Source: Erodium maritimum (Eukaryota > Streptophyta > Magnoliopsida > Geraniales > Geraniaceae). Taken from it: DNA of 64,000 nt. A program made the position numbers and the translations under genes. Of this stretch, positions 53,977 to 64,000 are shown piece by piece (within the stretch, counting starts at the first letter, position 1; every line of letters starts with the position of its first letter). The stretch spans positions 40,253,111 through 40,317,110 of the forward strand of contig OY997593.1 in the NCBI GenBank assembly GCA_963921825.1, read 5' to 3'. A model generated the notes under the pieces. That model searched no databases and had not been told where the DNA came from. It saw only the letters and a program-made list of their open reading frames with translations.

Positions 53977-54863
53977 GAATGGTTCTAGTTGGGGGACGGG
54001 CTGTTGAAGAAAGCCAATTTGGTGGGTTATGAAAACCACGAGGGAGTTGAAAAGGCCGATCATCTATATATCACTAGTGCTTGACAAGTAAGACAATCCA
54101 AACTGGCGCATGATACCAAAAGTTTCTTGTTAACAGAACATGCAAGTTGTTTTAGCCACAAGGTGGTACCTCTTAGTCTTGTTAATATGTGTTATGGAGA
54201 TACCCTATTTAAATGATTCCTTAGAAAGAGAAAAGTCCCTATCCCTCTTTAAACTACTCTTTTTCCTTTTTGTGCTTCCAAATTCAAAGACGATGTTCAT
54301 CACATCGTCACATCCTCCTTTAGATGACAATGATGGAGTTCTTAGTGGACAATTCCTAAAGATCGTAGGAGCCTCCTTTCATCCTAGAGCTCTCCAATCC
54401 CGAAACAGTTTAGGAAGCAATGGAGAAAGCTTGTTGCGTGGGAACTCTAGCTCGTTAGGAACGATGTAATACCCAATAGTTCGTCTTCTTTGGTGACTCG
54501 CATTTTCATCAAGATCCAATCCAATTCGTTCAGTTGGGAGAGCTCTCTGTCTTCAGACCCCCTCCCGTTCTCTCTATTGGAACGAAGAAAATGTCCATCC
54601 CTTTGTCGAATGATGATCCCTTGAGTTCTGATGTTCAACCTAAACTATTTTCTTGACCATTAATTTGGTGTTTTCTTTCTTTTGTTTCGTCGTGCTCTTC
54701 TCAGTTTAGTCATGTTCAAATATTTAGGGCACCATTTGCTAGAGTTGTTAATGGTTGTAACTTCGATAACCTTATGGGTATTCCTTACCTTTCTCACCCT
54801 ATTGAAAATTAAAGCCCTTTAATACAAACCACCGATAAATAAAATCAAATATTAAAATATCAA
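53977..54863. other. Intergenic DNA, no gene recognised
   Basis: A 109-codon frame at 54140-54469 shows no known domain, has a hydrophobic start typical of AT-rich noise, and is not supported by splice or codon signals. I see no repeats or TIRs here. Confidence 0.4.
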
Positions 54864-55266
54864 GGGATAACGCCGAATCCTAACTGTGTTGGAAATGTGT
54901 TTTTCACGTCTGAACTGAGGGTCACCTTTTGTTACATGTCCTATACCAAAGGTCACCTTTTGTCACATGTCCTATACAAAAGGTGGTTTTTTTTTACAAC
55001 ACATGAAAAATGACACCAAAAAAAAGTGTTTTTTTTTTGTTGGTAAATTTATACCACCTACCTCTTGTAGTGCACTGATAAACGCAAATTATACAAAAAT
55101 TAAGAGGAAAAATCATCGAATGCGAACGTTATACCGCTATTTTAGTGTCATTTTTCATGTTTTGTAAAAAAGAACCACCTTTGGTATAGAGCATGTAACA
55201 AAAGGTGACCTTCAGTTAGAATGTGAAAAACACATTTCCAACACAGTTAAGATTCAGGATTTTCCC
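54864..55266. mobile_element. Mutator-like MITE with perfect 9-bp TSD
   Basis: AAATATCAA flanks it at 54855-54863 and 55267-55275. The ends GGGATAACGCCGAATCC and (inverted) GGGAAAATCCTGAATCT start inverted repeats of about 160 bp that include AACTGTGTTGGAAATGTG and GGTCACCTTTTGTTACATG. It is non-coding, 403 bp. Confidence 0.92.
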
Positions 55267-55275
55267 AAATATCAA

Positions 55276-55789
55276 TATGTTTGAATTGAATACTTAAAAG
55301 GCACATTTCACCATTGTCCCTACGATCAATTACACCAATAAATGATCGTTAATATTTATTTGTTTACTACTCATTTCCAAATTCCAATATATTCTTAATT
55401 ATAGATATTTATTCTATGGACTTAAAGTTATCCATCGTGTGATTGAATCTTGGTCCTGTAGTTGGACCCTCTTCAGTTGAGAATGGTAATGGAAGAAGCC
55501 CAAAGGCCGGATTCAAAAACTCAGAACACGACTCCAAGGGAGACAAGAGTCAAGAAGCAGCCTTTGGAACCCATAAGCTTGCACCCCAAGGTGACATAGA
55601 GCATGACACATGACAATCTGGCAAATAGTCTCGCCAGACAGAATGAGATACCACTCGCGGTGGTACACTACTCTAGCCCTACCATGACACGACCTGGATT
55701 TTGGACAACTACCATACAGTCTAAGTTACTGAGATCAAACCATCTGCTAGAGAGTATGGATCTCGTCCGGTACACACCAAAGGTAAGCA
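55276..55789 (+). other. Intergenic DNA, origin unclear
   Basis: AT-rich to 55430, then a more coding-like stretch (VEPSSVENGNGRSPKAGFKN around 55467-55526). A 91-codon frame at 55603-55878 overlaps the start of the LINE piece that follows. This could be the LINE 5' UTR, but I cannot show it. Confidence 0.35.
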
Positions 55790-57425
55790 GACGGTGGCTC
55801 CTTCTACTTTCGCTGAAGGTTCACGACGGTCCCGAAGGAAGCTACGTGCTCAGAAGTCCGATCCGATTGTTGTTGTAGTAGGCTCCGGTTGTATGGACGC
55901 AAGGAGGGAGGTTGTGCTCCAAGAGATCATTGGTTCGCTGCCGAGTCCTGAGCAAAAACAAGTCTCAGATAAGTCTGGGCCTCTCCGGATTGGAACGTCC
56001 AATCTCGAGGAGTTAGATGGTAAATCTCGTTCTAGGAAAAGGAATGCTTTATTCAAGGACGATATTTTTATTTGTAATATGCCAGCTGATTCCACTAAGG
56101 CCTAGGTACGACATGTTTTTGGTTCTTAGGGAGAGATTGTCTCTACAACTGTTCTTCGCATGCCGAATCGTAAGGGTCAAACTTGTGGTTTTGTGCGCTT
56201 AAGGTAGTCGACTGCGGATGCTCAGGCAATGGATAGTCTACACGATTTTATGATTAATGGTTTCTTATTACTGGTAAAACATACTAGGCATCGAAAACAT
56301 AGTTCGTTTGATCAGTAGACCTCAGTCTTTGAAAAACAGAGTATGGGCATCGAGTTGGGTTGTCTCAGTGCTCAGGATAAGCAGGGGGTTGGGGAGGATG
56401 AAGAGTTTTCGCTGGTTCGTGCTATTGGGTCTCCGTTGCCGATAGTGGAGCTCACCGGTGACAGCTCGAATCACATAGTGAAAGAGAGCATCGTCCAATC
56501 AGTGGAGGCGAGGTCGGGCTCAAGTGTGTCGAGTGAGATCCTGGCGCAAAAAGTTGTTCCTCCCTTATTCGTGATGGATGAAGATCCTAATATGGTTGGG
56601 ATCAGATTTTCACTGTAGCGGGCCGACGCCAATTAGCTGCGTTAGACAATTGAGAAATCTACGGAATTTTCAAATTCAAATCCTTTTTTGAATTTAAATT
56701 CTCTCGTGGATAAGGATAATTCCACTTCAGAGGATTTAGTGTTGGAGATACGATCTTAGGCTATCACAGATCGTGTTTCTCGCGGAGAAGAGACGGAACG
56801 GGAGCTTGGGCTTGTGTTTGAAGAGCTAGGTCAATATGGGCCTGTATCCATTTTGTGTCCTGTATGCGTCAACCAGTTCTCGTGTCTAGGCCTGACTCTA
56901 ATGTGTTATATGGGCCTGCTACCGATTCACTTGTTGTTGTGCGATCAGAGATTGGGGAGTCTTCTGCTGTAAATGCAGATCCTTCGTGTATTACCTTTAC
57001 AGGTAGTCCGTACGGTGTTGGGGAATTGGGTGCCCCGAAACATTCGGTCCAGTGCGGGGAAAAGGAGATTGGTAAGACGTCTATCTCGAAGGAGATGGGA
57101 AGTCCATGGAAGGATAATCCTCTTAAATCTCTGAAACGTTAGAGCGGCCTCCTAAGTTTTTAGAGGATTACTACACTTCCAAGCCTCGAGCTCCCTCTTC
57201 CAGTAAGATACTTGTTGCTCCTGCTGTTGTTTGGAAGCAGGTTGCACAAGGTCGAAATGCTCAGTTAGCTCGGCTTGATCAAGCAAAGGCTTTCAATCCG
57301 AATTTGACCTCGGAAGGTGATGAGTGGGTCATTGTCGAGAGTTGATATTTTTAGTTGTGTTCGCTTATGTTTGGTTTTGGTCTATTTTGTTTAAATTATT
57401 GTCCATGTTTGTTTTTGTTTTTTTA
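55790..57425 (+). mobile_element. LINE piece: RRM-type ORF1 and following UTR, broken
   Basis: ORF1 pieces run from 55794 (MAPSTFAEGSRRSRRKLRAQ) through an RRM at about 56050-56270: DDIFICNMPADSTKA, GEIVSTTVLRMPNRKGQTCGF, ADAQAMDSLHDFMINGFLL. A long acidic middle (56343-56618) leads to a C-terminus at 57165-57345 (VVWKQVAQGRNAQLARLDQA, then GDEWVIVES) ending at a TGA at 57343. The C-terminal VWKQVAQGRNAQ matches TLWKASHKVRQNSAQ of the ORF at 52237. Stops at several points break it. No ORF2 follows before the minus-strand LINE at 57426, so it may be a third ORF1-only copy. Confidence 0.7.
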
Positions 57426-57849
57426 TCAGCGCAAAAATTTATTATAAAAGGATACTCTCTAAGAAGGAGAGCACCTCATGTCAAAAACTGGAAACATAAT
57501 TACAAAGGAGCTCCAGACAATGGAGCTTAAACGCAAAACCCTTTAAAACCAATAGGAGGGAGTAGTCCCCAAAAAGAAAGAAAACATAAAAAACATGCAG
57601 CAACAAAATTAATTGCTAGTGTTCGTGACGCCCTTCGAAGACTGAATAGCCGCTTGATTCCACATGTCCATCGTTAAAGGAGCAACTTGGAATGCCCTAC
57701 TCGTGGATCGAGTTCTAGGCTTAGAATATGTCACAATACCTTTAGAAGAGTGCTTTTGAATCCAACCCCTAGGTATCGGGGGTTTTGACAAAGCTTCTTT
57801 CCACGGACTGCCCTTAGGCCCTTCAACCATGATCGGGTACGTCGAAGCT
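57426..57849 (-). mobile_element. LINE 3' end (ORF1 C-terminus and 3' UTR), minus strand, truncated
   Basis: The T-run at 57417-57426 is the A tail on the minus strand, followed by a LINE-like 3' UTR (TTTATAATAAATTTTTGCGC). A frame at 57830-57609 reads MVEGPKGSPWKEALSKPPIP ... VTYSKPRTRSTSRAFQ. It resembles the ORF1 end in the plus copy (KEMGSPWKDNPLKS) and the 52237 ORF (TRSRARSLT). It is cut at 57850 by the copia LTR. ORF1's C-terminus sits directly beside the 3' UTR, again without ORF2. Confidence 0.68.
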
Positions 57850-59472
57850 GTTAGTCTTAGTGCCCGTAGTTGAATCCTAAATGTCCAAATGTATATGTCA
57901 TCGTTAGCTATAAAATTAAAGCGGCTATATATTACTTATGTGTTGGAGTAATATATCGATGTGTGCACTAATCTATGCCCACAATGCGAATAGAACCATA
58001 GATCGAAATAGATCACACTCGATAGGTCCCTAGTCAACAAAGCTTCACTAGAAGCGATCAGTATGAAAAATGGCTCTTTATGGCTTACGTTCTAGTAGTC
58101 ATTGGAATGGGATTCCGGAGTCTGATCATAGATATCATGTGGGACATGAAATTGGACGACCCGCCCTGAATATGTGCGATAGATTAAGTCATGAACATAT
58201 CCAGTGTTGTAGCTTGTCATGTATCCTTAGACCAAGGAGTCTTTGTGATCGCTATGTAGTCAACAACTGAGTTTGACCTTAGCCTAACGTTGTCCGTAAC
58301 ATGGCTTTCATAACAGCCAGGATTGGCTTGGGGACGGGCTACATGAGTGACACGAAAGACGGCTAAGGACTTTATCCCTCATACTGAGGTACGGGAAAGA
58401 TATCGGTTCTCGGCCGCTTGATCGAGAGTTACTGAAATAATAGCATGGTCATGCACATGATACTGGTATCATATATTCAGTCATCTCACATATTAAGGAA
58501 CAGTGGTTGAGAATAATACGGATGACGGCTCTATGCCTTATCTCAATCAGGATATCGGAGATAAAATGACAGTGACATAGACGACGAAAAGGTTAGAATC
58601 GATAGGGTCGATTCATTATGTAGTGTCAGGAAATACTAAAGTCTCGTTAGTTTCCACTTATATATGATCAAGTAAAATGAGATTTTACGTAGACCTATTG
58701 ACATGCATAAACATTTATGGAGAATGGCCAAAAGGGAGTTGTCTCGGGACATGACCAAAACTGGGTTTTGGTCATGTGCCCGTAAGTGAACAGGACTTTA
58801 CAGATCAAGACAAGGCTTGGAGTCTTGGGATTGATCGTGTCGGATAATGTTGGACATTTCCGGTATGTAAGGCTTGGAGGCGATGAGCGAATCACGGGAC
58901 CTCGTTGGAAATGGCCACGGGCCTTGTTCCAAAAGGCCCATGGAACTAATTAATCAAATTTTGATTAATTAGTACTAAGTAAGCAAGACAAGGATTAAGG
59001 TGTTGGTTATTCACCACCTAACCCCATCTTGTCGAGTCATACTTTGTCCTATTTACACCTTACTTGTCACCATGTTTGTCCCATGCCTTTAGTTGGACAA
59101 GTATGGGGTTTGTTATGTTTAAGTCATATTTTTTCAACATAACAATCACAAGACAAGAATAGGAAACACAACTTCTCCCTCCTCTCCCTTGCAATTTCGG
59201 CTAAGGCAAGCTCCCACCTTAATTTTTGTGTTCTTGAGTCCTCAAAGAGAAGAACTACGTGGCTTTGATTCCTATGTGGATACGTAGGCATCTTGAAGAT
59301 TCAAGCCAATCATTCGTTACCCGGTGTTCTTGTTTTGGTAAGAAATAGTGCTGAATATATGTCTGGTGAATCCATTCTTTGTTAGTTGTTTCATGGTTTT
59401 AATCGTCTCTTGGTTTTCGTTTATTTTGCGGTGCGAGTTGGTTCATCTCCAACCCTACCTCAAGACCCAACA
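57850..59472 (+). repeat. 5' LTR of the copia element
   Basis: Begins TGTTAGTCTTAGTGCCCG and ends TCAAGACCCAACA, directly before the primer-binding site. It contains a short hairpin (CTAATTAATCAAATTTTGAT region, 58947-58973). Confidence 0.75.
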
Positions 59473-59473
59473 T

Positions 59474-59486
59474 TGGTATCAGAGCC
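59474..59486 (+). other. Primer-binding site of the copia element
   Basis: TGGTATCAGAGCC is an exact match to the initiator Met-tRNA complement used by plant copia elements. It lies one base after the LTR. Confidence 0.9.
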
Positions 59487-60359
59487 GTGCTACCTTCGGG
59501 ATTCACAAGACGGTGTTGAAAGTTTTGGATTTGACATGTTAATTTGCCAAATTGATTGATAACATGTTTTAAATTCTTGTTTATGGATTTAATGCATGTA
59601 AAATGAATTTTTGAAAATTATTTCAAATCTGGAAATTTTGAAAACGTTTGATTTTTCGGTTCTCGGGAGCGGGACTCTCGGGGAGCCGAAATCGAGACCC
59701 AACAGGGCTTCGTTGGACGGAGCTAGGCCAAGCATGACCATTGGATGGTTAATATGCCAAGGCTAAACCGTTTTTTTATTTATGAAGAGTTGGGAACCGT
59801 CATGACGAACTCGAAGATCAAATGTTCAAAAGTTTCATTTTGAACGGTTTCGATAAATCGAGCATCAAAAAATTTCGGAACTTGGCTATTAACTAAACTC
59901 GGAAAATCACATGATGTTTGATAACATGCTTGTTTGATAGCACGATGTGTGATGTGATGTTAGCATGGTGTACATAATAGCCCCAAGCTCGTTTTAATTA
60001 TTTACCGCTTTTCAAGGTCTGCGAGCCGTTAGAGTTAAGGTGTAATTATTCTTTCAAGGTATGGTCGTCGAACCACTTATCTGTAATATTTATTTATTCC
60101 CGACCTGCGAGTCGTGTATTAAATTGTAATATTTTTCTCAAGACGAAGAAAGGGCGAAAAGGTCATTTGGTGGCTTTTCGGGTGTTGGCATCGGCTTGGA
60201 GTCGGTGAAGCTCAAGAAGCTAGTGGGAGTTAGTTTAGGGGGCTATTATGTGCACACTTATCGCTTTATGCTTGGTTTAGTTTATGCATGATTAATTCTA
60301 TGTGTTTTAGAATTGCATGCTTTAACTTTATTTACCGAGCATATCACCTCACATGCACA

Positions 60360-60720
60360 GATAAAATTGGAATTTTAATCCTTGTGTGTGAGCCTTTAGA
60401 ATCGTCATTACATTGGATGTAGTTGACAGGTTCAAAGAAAAAATTACATTGGATGTAATTGAAGGCATCATTACATTTGGAATGTAGTTGATGTGCTCAT
60501 CGCATCTAGGATGTGCCAAAAGTTTTAAACACAACCGGACAAGTAAAAACGGGTCATGTCCGATACCTCCCAATTATCAACACCTTACTACCTCTTCGTC
60601 ATATGGGTGTCGTGCGCCTTAGCGGAGCATCCATGGGAAAGCGGGGTAGTAGGTTTGGACGACATATGTGGGTGTCGTGTGCCTTAGCGGAACACCTACA
60701 TATTGGCGGGTCATAGGGTT
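60360..60720 (+). repeat. Short direct repeats in copia leader
   Basis: CATTACATTGGATGTAGTTGA recurs with changes three to four times (60398-60510). GGTGTCGTGCGCCTTAGCGGA recurs at about 60605 and 60672. Confidence 0.7.
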
Positions 60721-60867
60721 GAGCTAGGGTATCAGATAGGGTAAGCCGTGTACTTAAGTACATACCTTAGCCAAGAGTCACATTGGATGTGATTGGACGG
60801 GGTCCTACCTACATAGCTCGATTGAGTGGTGAGCACTAGTTCAGCTTGATCGAGCGAATCAAGGATC

Positions 60868-61745
60868 TTGGTTATAGATTCTGAAGGTATAGAATCGATT
60901 GTACATCAAATGGAAAATTCAGCGAACATTAATAGTTTGTCATTAAAAACCATTATTGACAGGGTCAAGCTAAATTGGACAAACTATTTGGACTGGTACA
61001 GAATTTTGAGAATAGTCCTCAAGTCTGAACACAAAAAATATATCCTTGACAAGGTTGTCTCTAAGATCATATCTGAGTTACATGATGTGTCATTAACTGC
61101 TGAGAAGAATATCAGGGATCTGGGATTGAAGGATATTCTGATGGTCAACAAGGGAATTGGAAGTGGCAAGGGCGGGGCCCATGCGCACTTGGCGGGAAAG
61201 ATGAGACACCTGAGAATGTCTGCTTCTAGTGCCAACAGCCTGGTCATTGGAACCAGGATTATAGGAAGTTCACAGCTGATCTGAAGAAGGGTAGTGGGAC
61301 TGCGCCTTCATCAGATATCCTAGATGATTTGAAGAAGGGCACTAGGACTGCGCCTTCATCAGGAAACCTAGATTATCTAAGGAAGGGTTGTGGGACCGTG
61401 CCTTCATCCAGTATTAACTCTATAGAGATACATCTCTCTACTTCCAAAGATTCATGGGTATTAGATACCAGGACTGAATCTCACACATGCACTAACGAAT
61501 AGTGGCTGAAAGTAGGAGAGGTTTGGAAAGCACGAAGTGGACCTCAGAGTTGTGACAATTGCTGTAGGATCCATGAGTCTTGCTTTGCCAAGTTGCCTCA
61601 TCTTAGTATTGTATAATGTATATTGCATAGCTACTTTTAGTAGGAATATTATATCTGTATCCGTGTTTGACAAGGAAGGATATAATGTTAATATTGGAAA
61701 TGGAGTTTTCAATGTTCCATGCAATGATATGTTTTATGCTAGTAC
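60868..61745 (+). mobile_element. Copia gag and gag-pre-integrase region (fossil)
   Basis: The gag core reads LNWTNYLDWYRILRIVLKSE and HKKYILDK, the hallmark of plant copia gag, followed by a zinc-knuckle region near 61215-61265. Downstream, residues SRNIISVSVFDKEGYNVNIG mark the segment between protease and integrase. The copy is broken and ends at the LTR insertion. Confidence 0.82.
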
Positions 61746-64000
61746 TGTCACGCCCCAATTTCAGAGAACCGAACTCGGGACGTGAACATTTAAAAACATA
61801 AAAACACTTGAACCTGTTTTGAATAAAAGCTTTGACATTTCCATTTAGTTCTCAAAAATAATAATATTTACAATACAAAAAACGTCCCAACAAGTGGACA
61901 AGGTACAATATCTGTCACTAGACTCAACAAAATAAATACCAGACTCCGCTCCAAGCTCCATGAACTTCAAGAGCTAACCTAGTCCGTCCGGTGATCAGTA
62001 CCTGTAGGAAAAGCAGCTAGGGGTGAGCGTTCGCTCACCACCACAGAAAACAGACTGACTATGGCATACTTAGTAGATAAAGCCAGTAACACCAAAGCCA
62101 AAACCAACACCAACACCGGGACTACAATCCCCAACTCAAGTACTCAACTGAACCACAACCCGTTACCTTCTACAACAGACTCAACCTCAAACTCGTAAAG
62201 TAAAATCGACACAACCAATTATGACCTCCCCAAAGACACGAACACGGATCAGGCTAGCCAAAGAATGCTCAGAACCTGCCGAGACTCGTACACGGATCAG
62301 GCCAGCCGAAGAATGCTCGTAACCTGCCGAGACCCGGTCACGGATCAGGCTAGCCAAAGAATGCTCATAACCTTTCGGGATCCAGACACGGAACAGGCTA
62401 GCCAAAGAATGCTCAGAACCTGTCGAGAATGCTCGTAACCTGCCAAAATCCACACCACTCCCCGACACACAGTCGGGTCACTAACCTCGGGCAAACACAA
62501 CCACAAACACAAGCAAGTTCAACAAACAGGCACTCAAGACACCTCAACAGTCAAGACTCGGGTTCAACAACCCCACGGGCCATCATGGCCTCCCAAGACA
62601 CAACCACTGTAACTCACGGGCTCAACAACCCCAAGACACCAATAATAACACACGGGCTCTCATGGCCACCCAAAACGTAAATTTAAACAGTCAACCTTCG
62701 GGCATGGTCATATGCCTCCAGTAATTCTAATATCGCTAAGTTGCTTTTCTCATAAACGCTACGTTCCCGTATCATGCCTTTCTAATATTCGATAAACCTA
62801 CTTAACCCACGACACCCCGGTGTCACATGCAATTCTACTGTTAACTTTCCCTAGTCAGGGCCGAGATCCGGCTACTTTTCCCTACCTCGTATATAACTCC
62901 AAAATCGCTCCAATAAACCCCGAAGTAATCCCGGTCAAACGCCGAGCTTCCCTGTGCCTCGGTCCGCAGCACGATCTAAAAGAACACAATTTTAACTCAC
63001 TTTTAAACTTGTACGAATAAACCGAAAGTCAATAAACTTAACACCCAAACGTAACCCCGACAATGTCGATCACTCCCAAACTTCCCAATTACTCGACATT
63101 GTCGATAAAGGACCCGTAAAGGCCCGATTCGCCCGACATGGCGAATATGCCCGGGTTTTGTAAATTGCCTTCCGGGGATCCAAAAATTCCCGTTTTCGTT
63201 TCTACGGTCTTAGGATAATTCAAGGAACCCAACGCACTTGACGGAATCGAATTCCGACTTCTAAGTCAAATAATTAACGTTTAAAGTTTCTAAAACCCGT
63301 TAATTACAACTTTTCCAATTTAATTCCAATTTTCGATTCGGTTAAGGATAAATGGTCCGGGGAACGTTTTAAACCTTCCGAACATTAAAACCCGAGCACC
63401 TGAGCACGTGGGCCCCGCCCAGCCCATTGGGCCGTGGGCCCTAGGGTTTCAAAGGGGCTCGGCCACCATGGTGGTGGCCAGCCCTAGGTCCGGCCAGCCA
63501 CCTCCTATGGTGGCCGGAGCTCCTCCCGAGCTCTCGGTCGCCGGAAAACATGCAATTAAACCTCCAAATACCTCAAAAACGTCTCCAACAAATCCTCAAA
63601 CACACTACAACCCTAACCCATAGTTTCATACAAAACCCTAACTTTCCAAAGTTAACAAAACGAAGATCGGGTTAGGTCTTACCAACGAGGAAGACGAGGG
63701 GAAGAAGTTTTCTCCTTGCTTTGAATCGATCCAAGGGTTGAACAACCCACAAAACCCTAGCTTCTTCACCTTCTCTCTTCTTCTCCTTCTCCTTTTCTCT
63801 CTAACTCTCCTCTTCTTTTTCTAATTTCAACAACTAACTACAATTCTCTTTTTTTTTCTTTTTATTTAAGTGTGGCCGGCCACCCTCTCCCTCACCACTC
63901 ATTTTCCCCCCAAAACTAACACCACCAAGTGTTGGACAAGTGGCAAGGTGGGCCCCACACCTTCTGGAAAATATCTAGTTGATATTTTCCAATCAGTTTC
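61746..64000 (-). mobile_element. Chromovirus LTR inserted in copia, cut by window edge
   Basis: On the minus strand this is the downstream part of the family LTR, ending TTGGGGCGTGACA at 61746. No primer-binding site lies to its left, so it is a solo LTR or the 3' LTR of an element extending right. It aligns with 1-1370 of this window over 62660-64000. It holds a ~50-bp minisatellite at 62225-62455. Confidence 0.87.
62225..62455 (-). repeat. Minisatellite in LTR, ~50-bp unit, 4-5 copies
   Basis: CACGGATCAGGCTAGCCAAA and GAATGCTCAGAACCTGCCGA recur at about 62235, 62290, 62340 and 62390. It occupies the same LTR position as the unrelated-looking array at 26035-26250; only the GGATCAGGC word is common. 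Confidence 0.8.

Larger units (their letters stand above)
57850..61745 (+). mobile_element. Ty1/copia element, 5' part, interrupted by a chromovirus LTR
   Basis: Parts: 5' LTR 57850-59472 (TGTTAG...CCCAACA, 1.6 kb), primer-binding site (59474), a long untranslated leader with small repeats (60360-60720), gag (about 60868-61280) and the start of the protease/integrase region (about 61440-61745). It is a broken fossil. Its remainder is beyond the LTR inserted at 61746 and off the window. No second LTR is available, so its age cannot be estimated. Confidence 0.82.

Noticed and set aside
54140-54469. Small hydrophobic protein gene
   Set aside because: No recognisable domain, no supporting signals and an AT-rich context; not enough to call it.

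Overview
The window looks like repeat-rich intergenic DNA from a flowering plant, probably a eudicot. The evidence is a nuclear chloroplast-targeted gene with one intron, plant L1-type LINEs with a reverse-transcriptase zinc-binding tail, a Ty3/gypsy chromovirus with kilobase LTRs, a Ty1/copia element, PIF/Harbinger and Mutator-like elements, and plant-style nested insertions. I cannot name the species. Only one ordinary host gene is clear: a two-exon homologue of LTD/GDC1 (LHCP TRANSLOCATION DEFECT) at 32629-34299. Nearly everything else that can be identified is transposable-element DNA.

Layout. 1-1739 is a minus-strand chromovirus LTR cut by the window edge. 1740-2695 is a long-inverted-repeat (foldback) element, followed by an 88-bp tandem repeat. 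3086-14677 is a nest: LINE-B is split by a solo LTR (4036-10370), which is itself split by LINE-A (4620-9550), a relative of LINE-B. 14678-29485 is a chromovirus cluster. Plus-strand element A and minus-strand element B meet tail to tail in a 650-bp LTR palindrome (19211-19866). A further LTR piece follows B across a junction holding a 29-bp copy of B's own integrase region. 29486-34707 is the low-repeat island with the LTD gene and two MITEs.

34722-37207 is a minus-strand LINE derivative that keeps ORF1 and the 3' end but has no ORF2, bounded by a 14-bp target-site duplication (TSD). 37390-38690 is a second foldback element. 38823-45261 is a PIF/Harbinger-type element (TSD TAA) with a decayed SANT/Myb-like ORF, split by LINE-C. 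46021-47099 is a small LINE-derived element. 47343-53973 is a deep nest: a Harbinger MITE (TSD TTA) contains a 5'-truncated LINE (16-bp TSD), which contains both a 3.7-kb solo chromovirus LTR (TSD ATTGA) and a second ORF1-only LINE derivative (16-bp TSD). 54864-55266 is a Mutator-type MITE with a perfect 9-bp TSD. 55790-57849 holds two more LINE pieces in opposite directions. 57850-61745 is the 5' part of a copia element, interrupted by another chromovirus LTR that runs off the right edge.

The genes do not form a pathway. The host gene stands alone and the rest is an insertion record whose relative order can be read from TSDs and nesting. The most unusual signal is the repeated occurrence of LINE copies that carry ORF1 without ORF2, two of them with clear TSDs. 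This resembles the mammalian HAL1 situation and would be worth testing as a plant non-autonomous LINE class. I see no CRISPR array, rRNA, tRNA gene or bacterial-type system.
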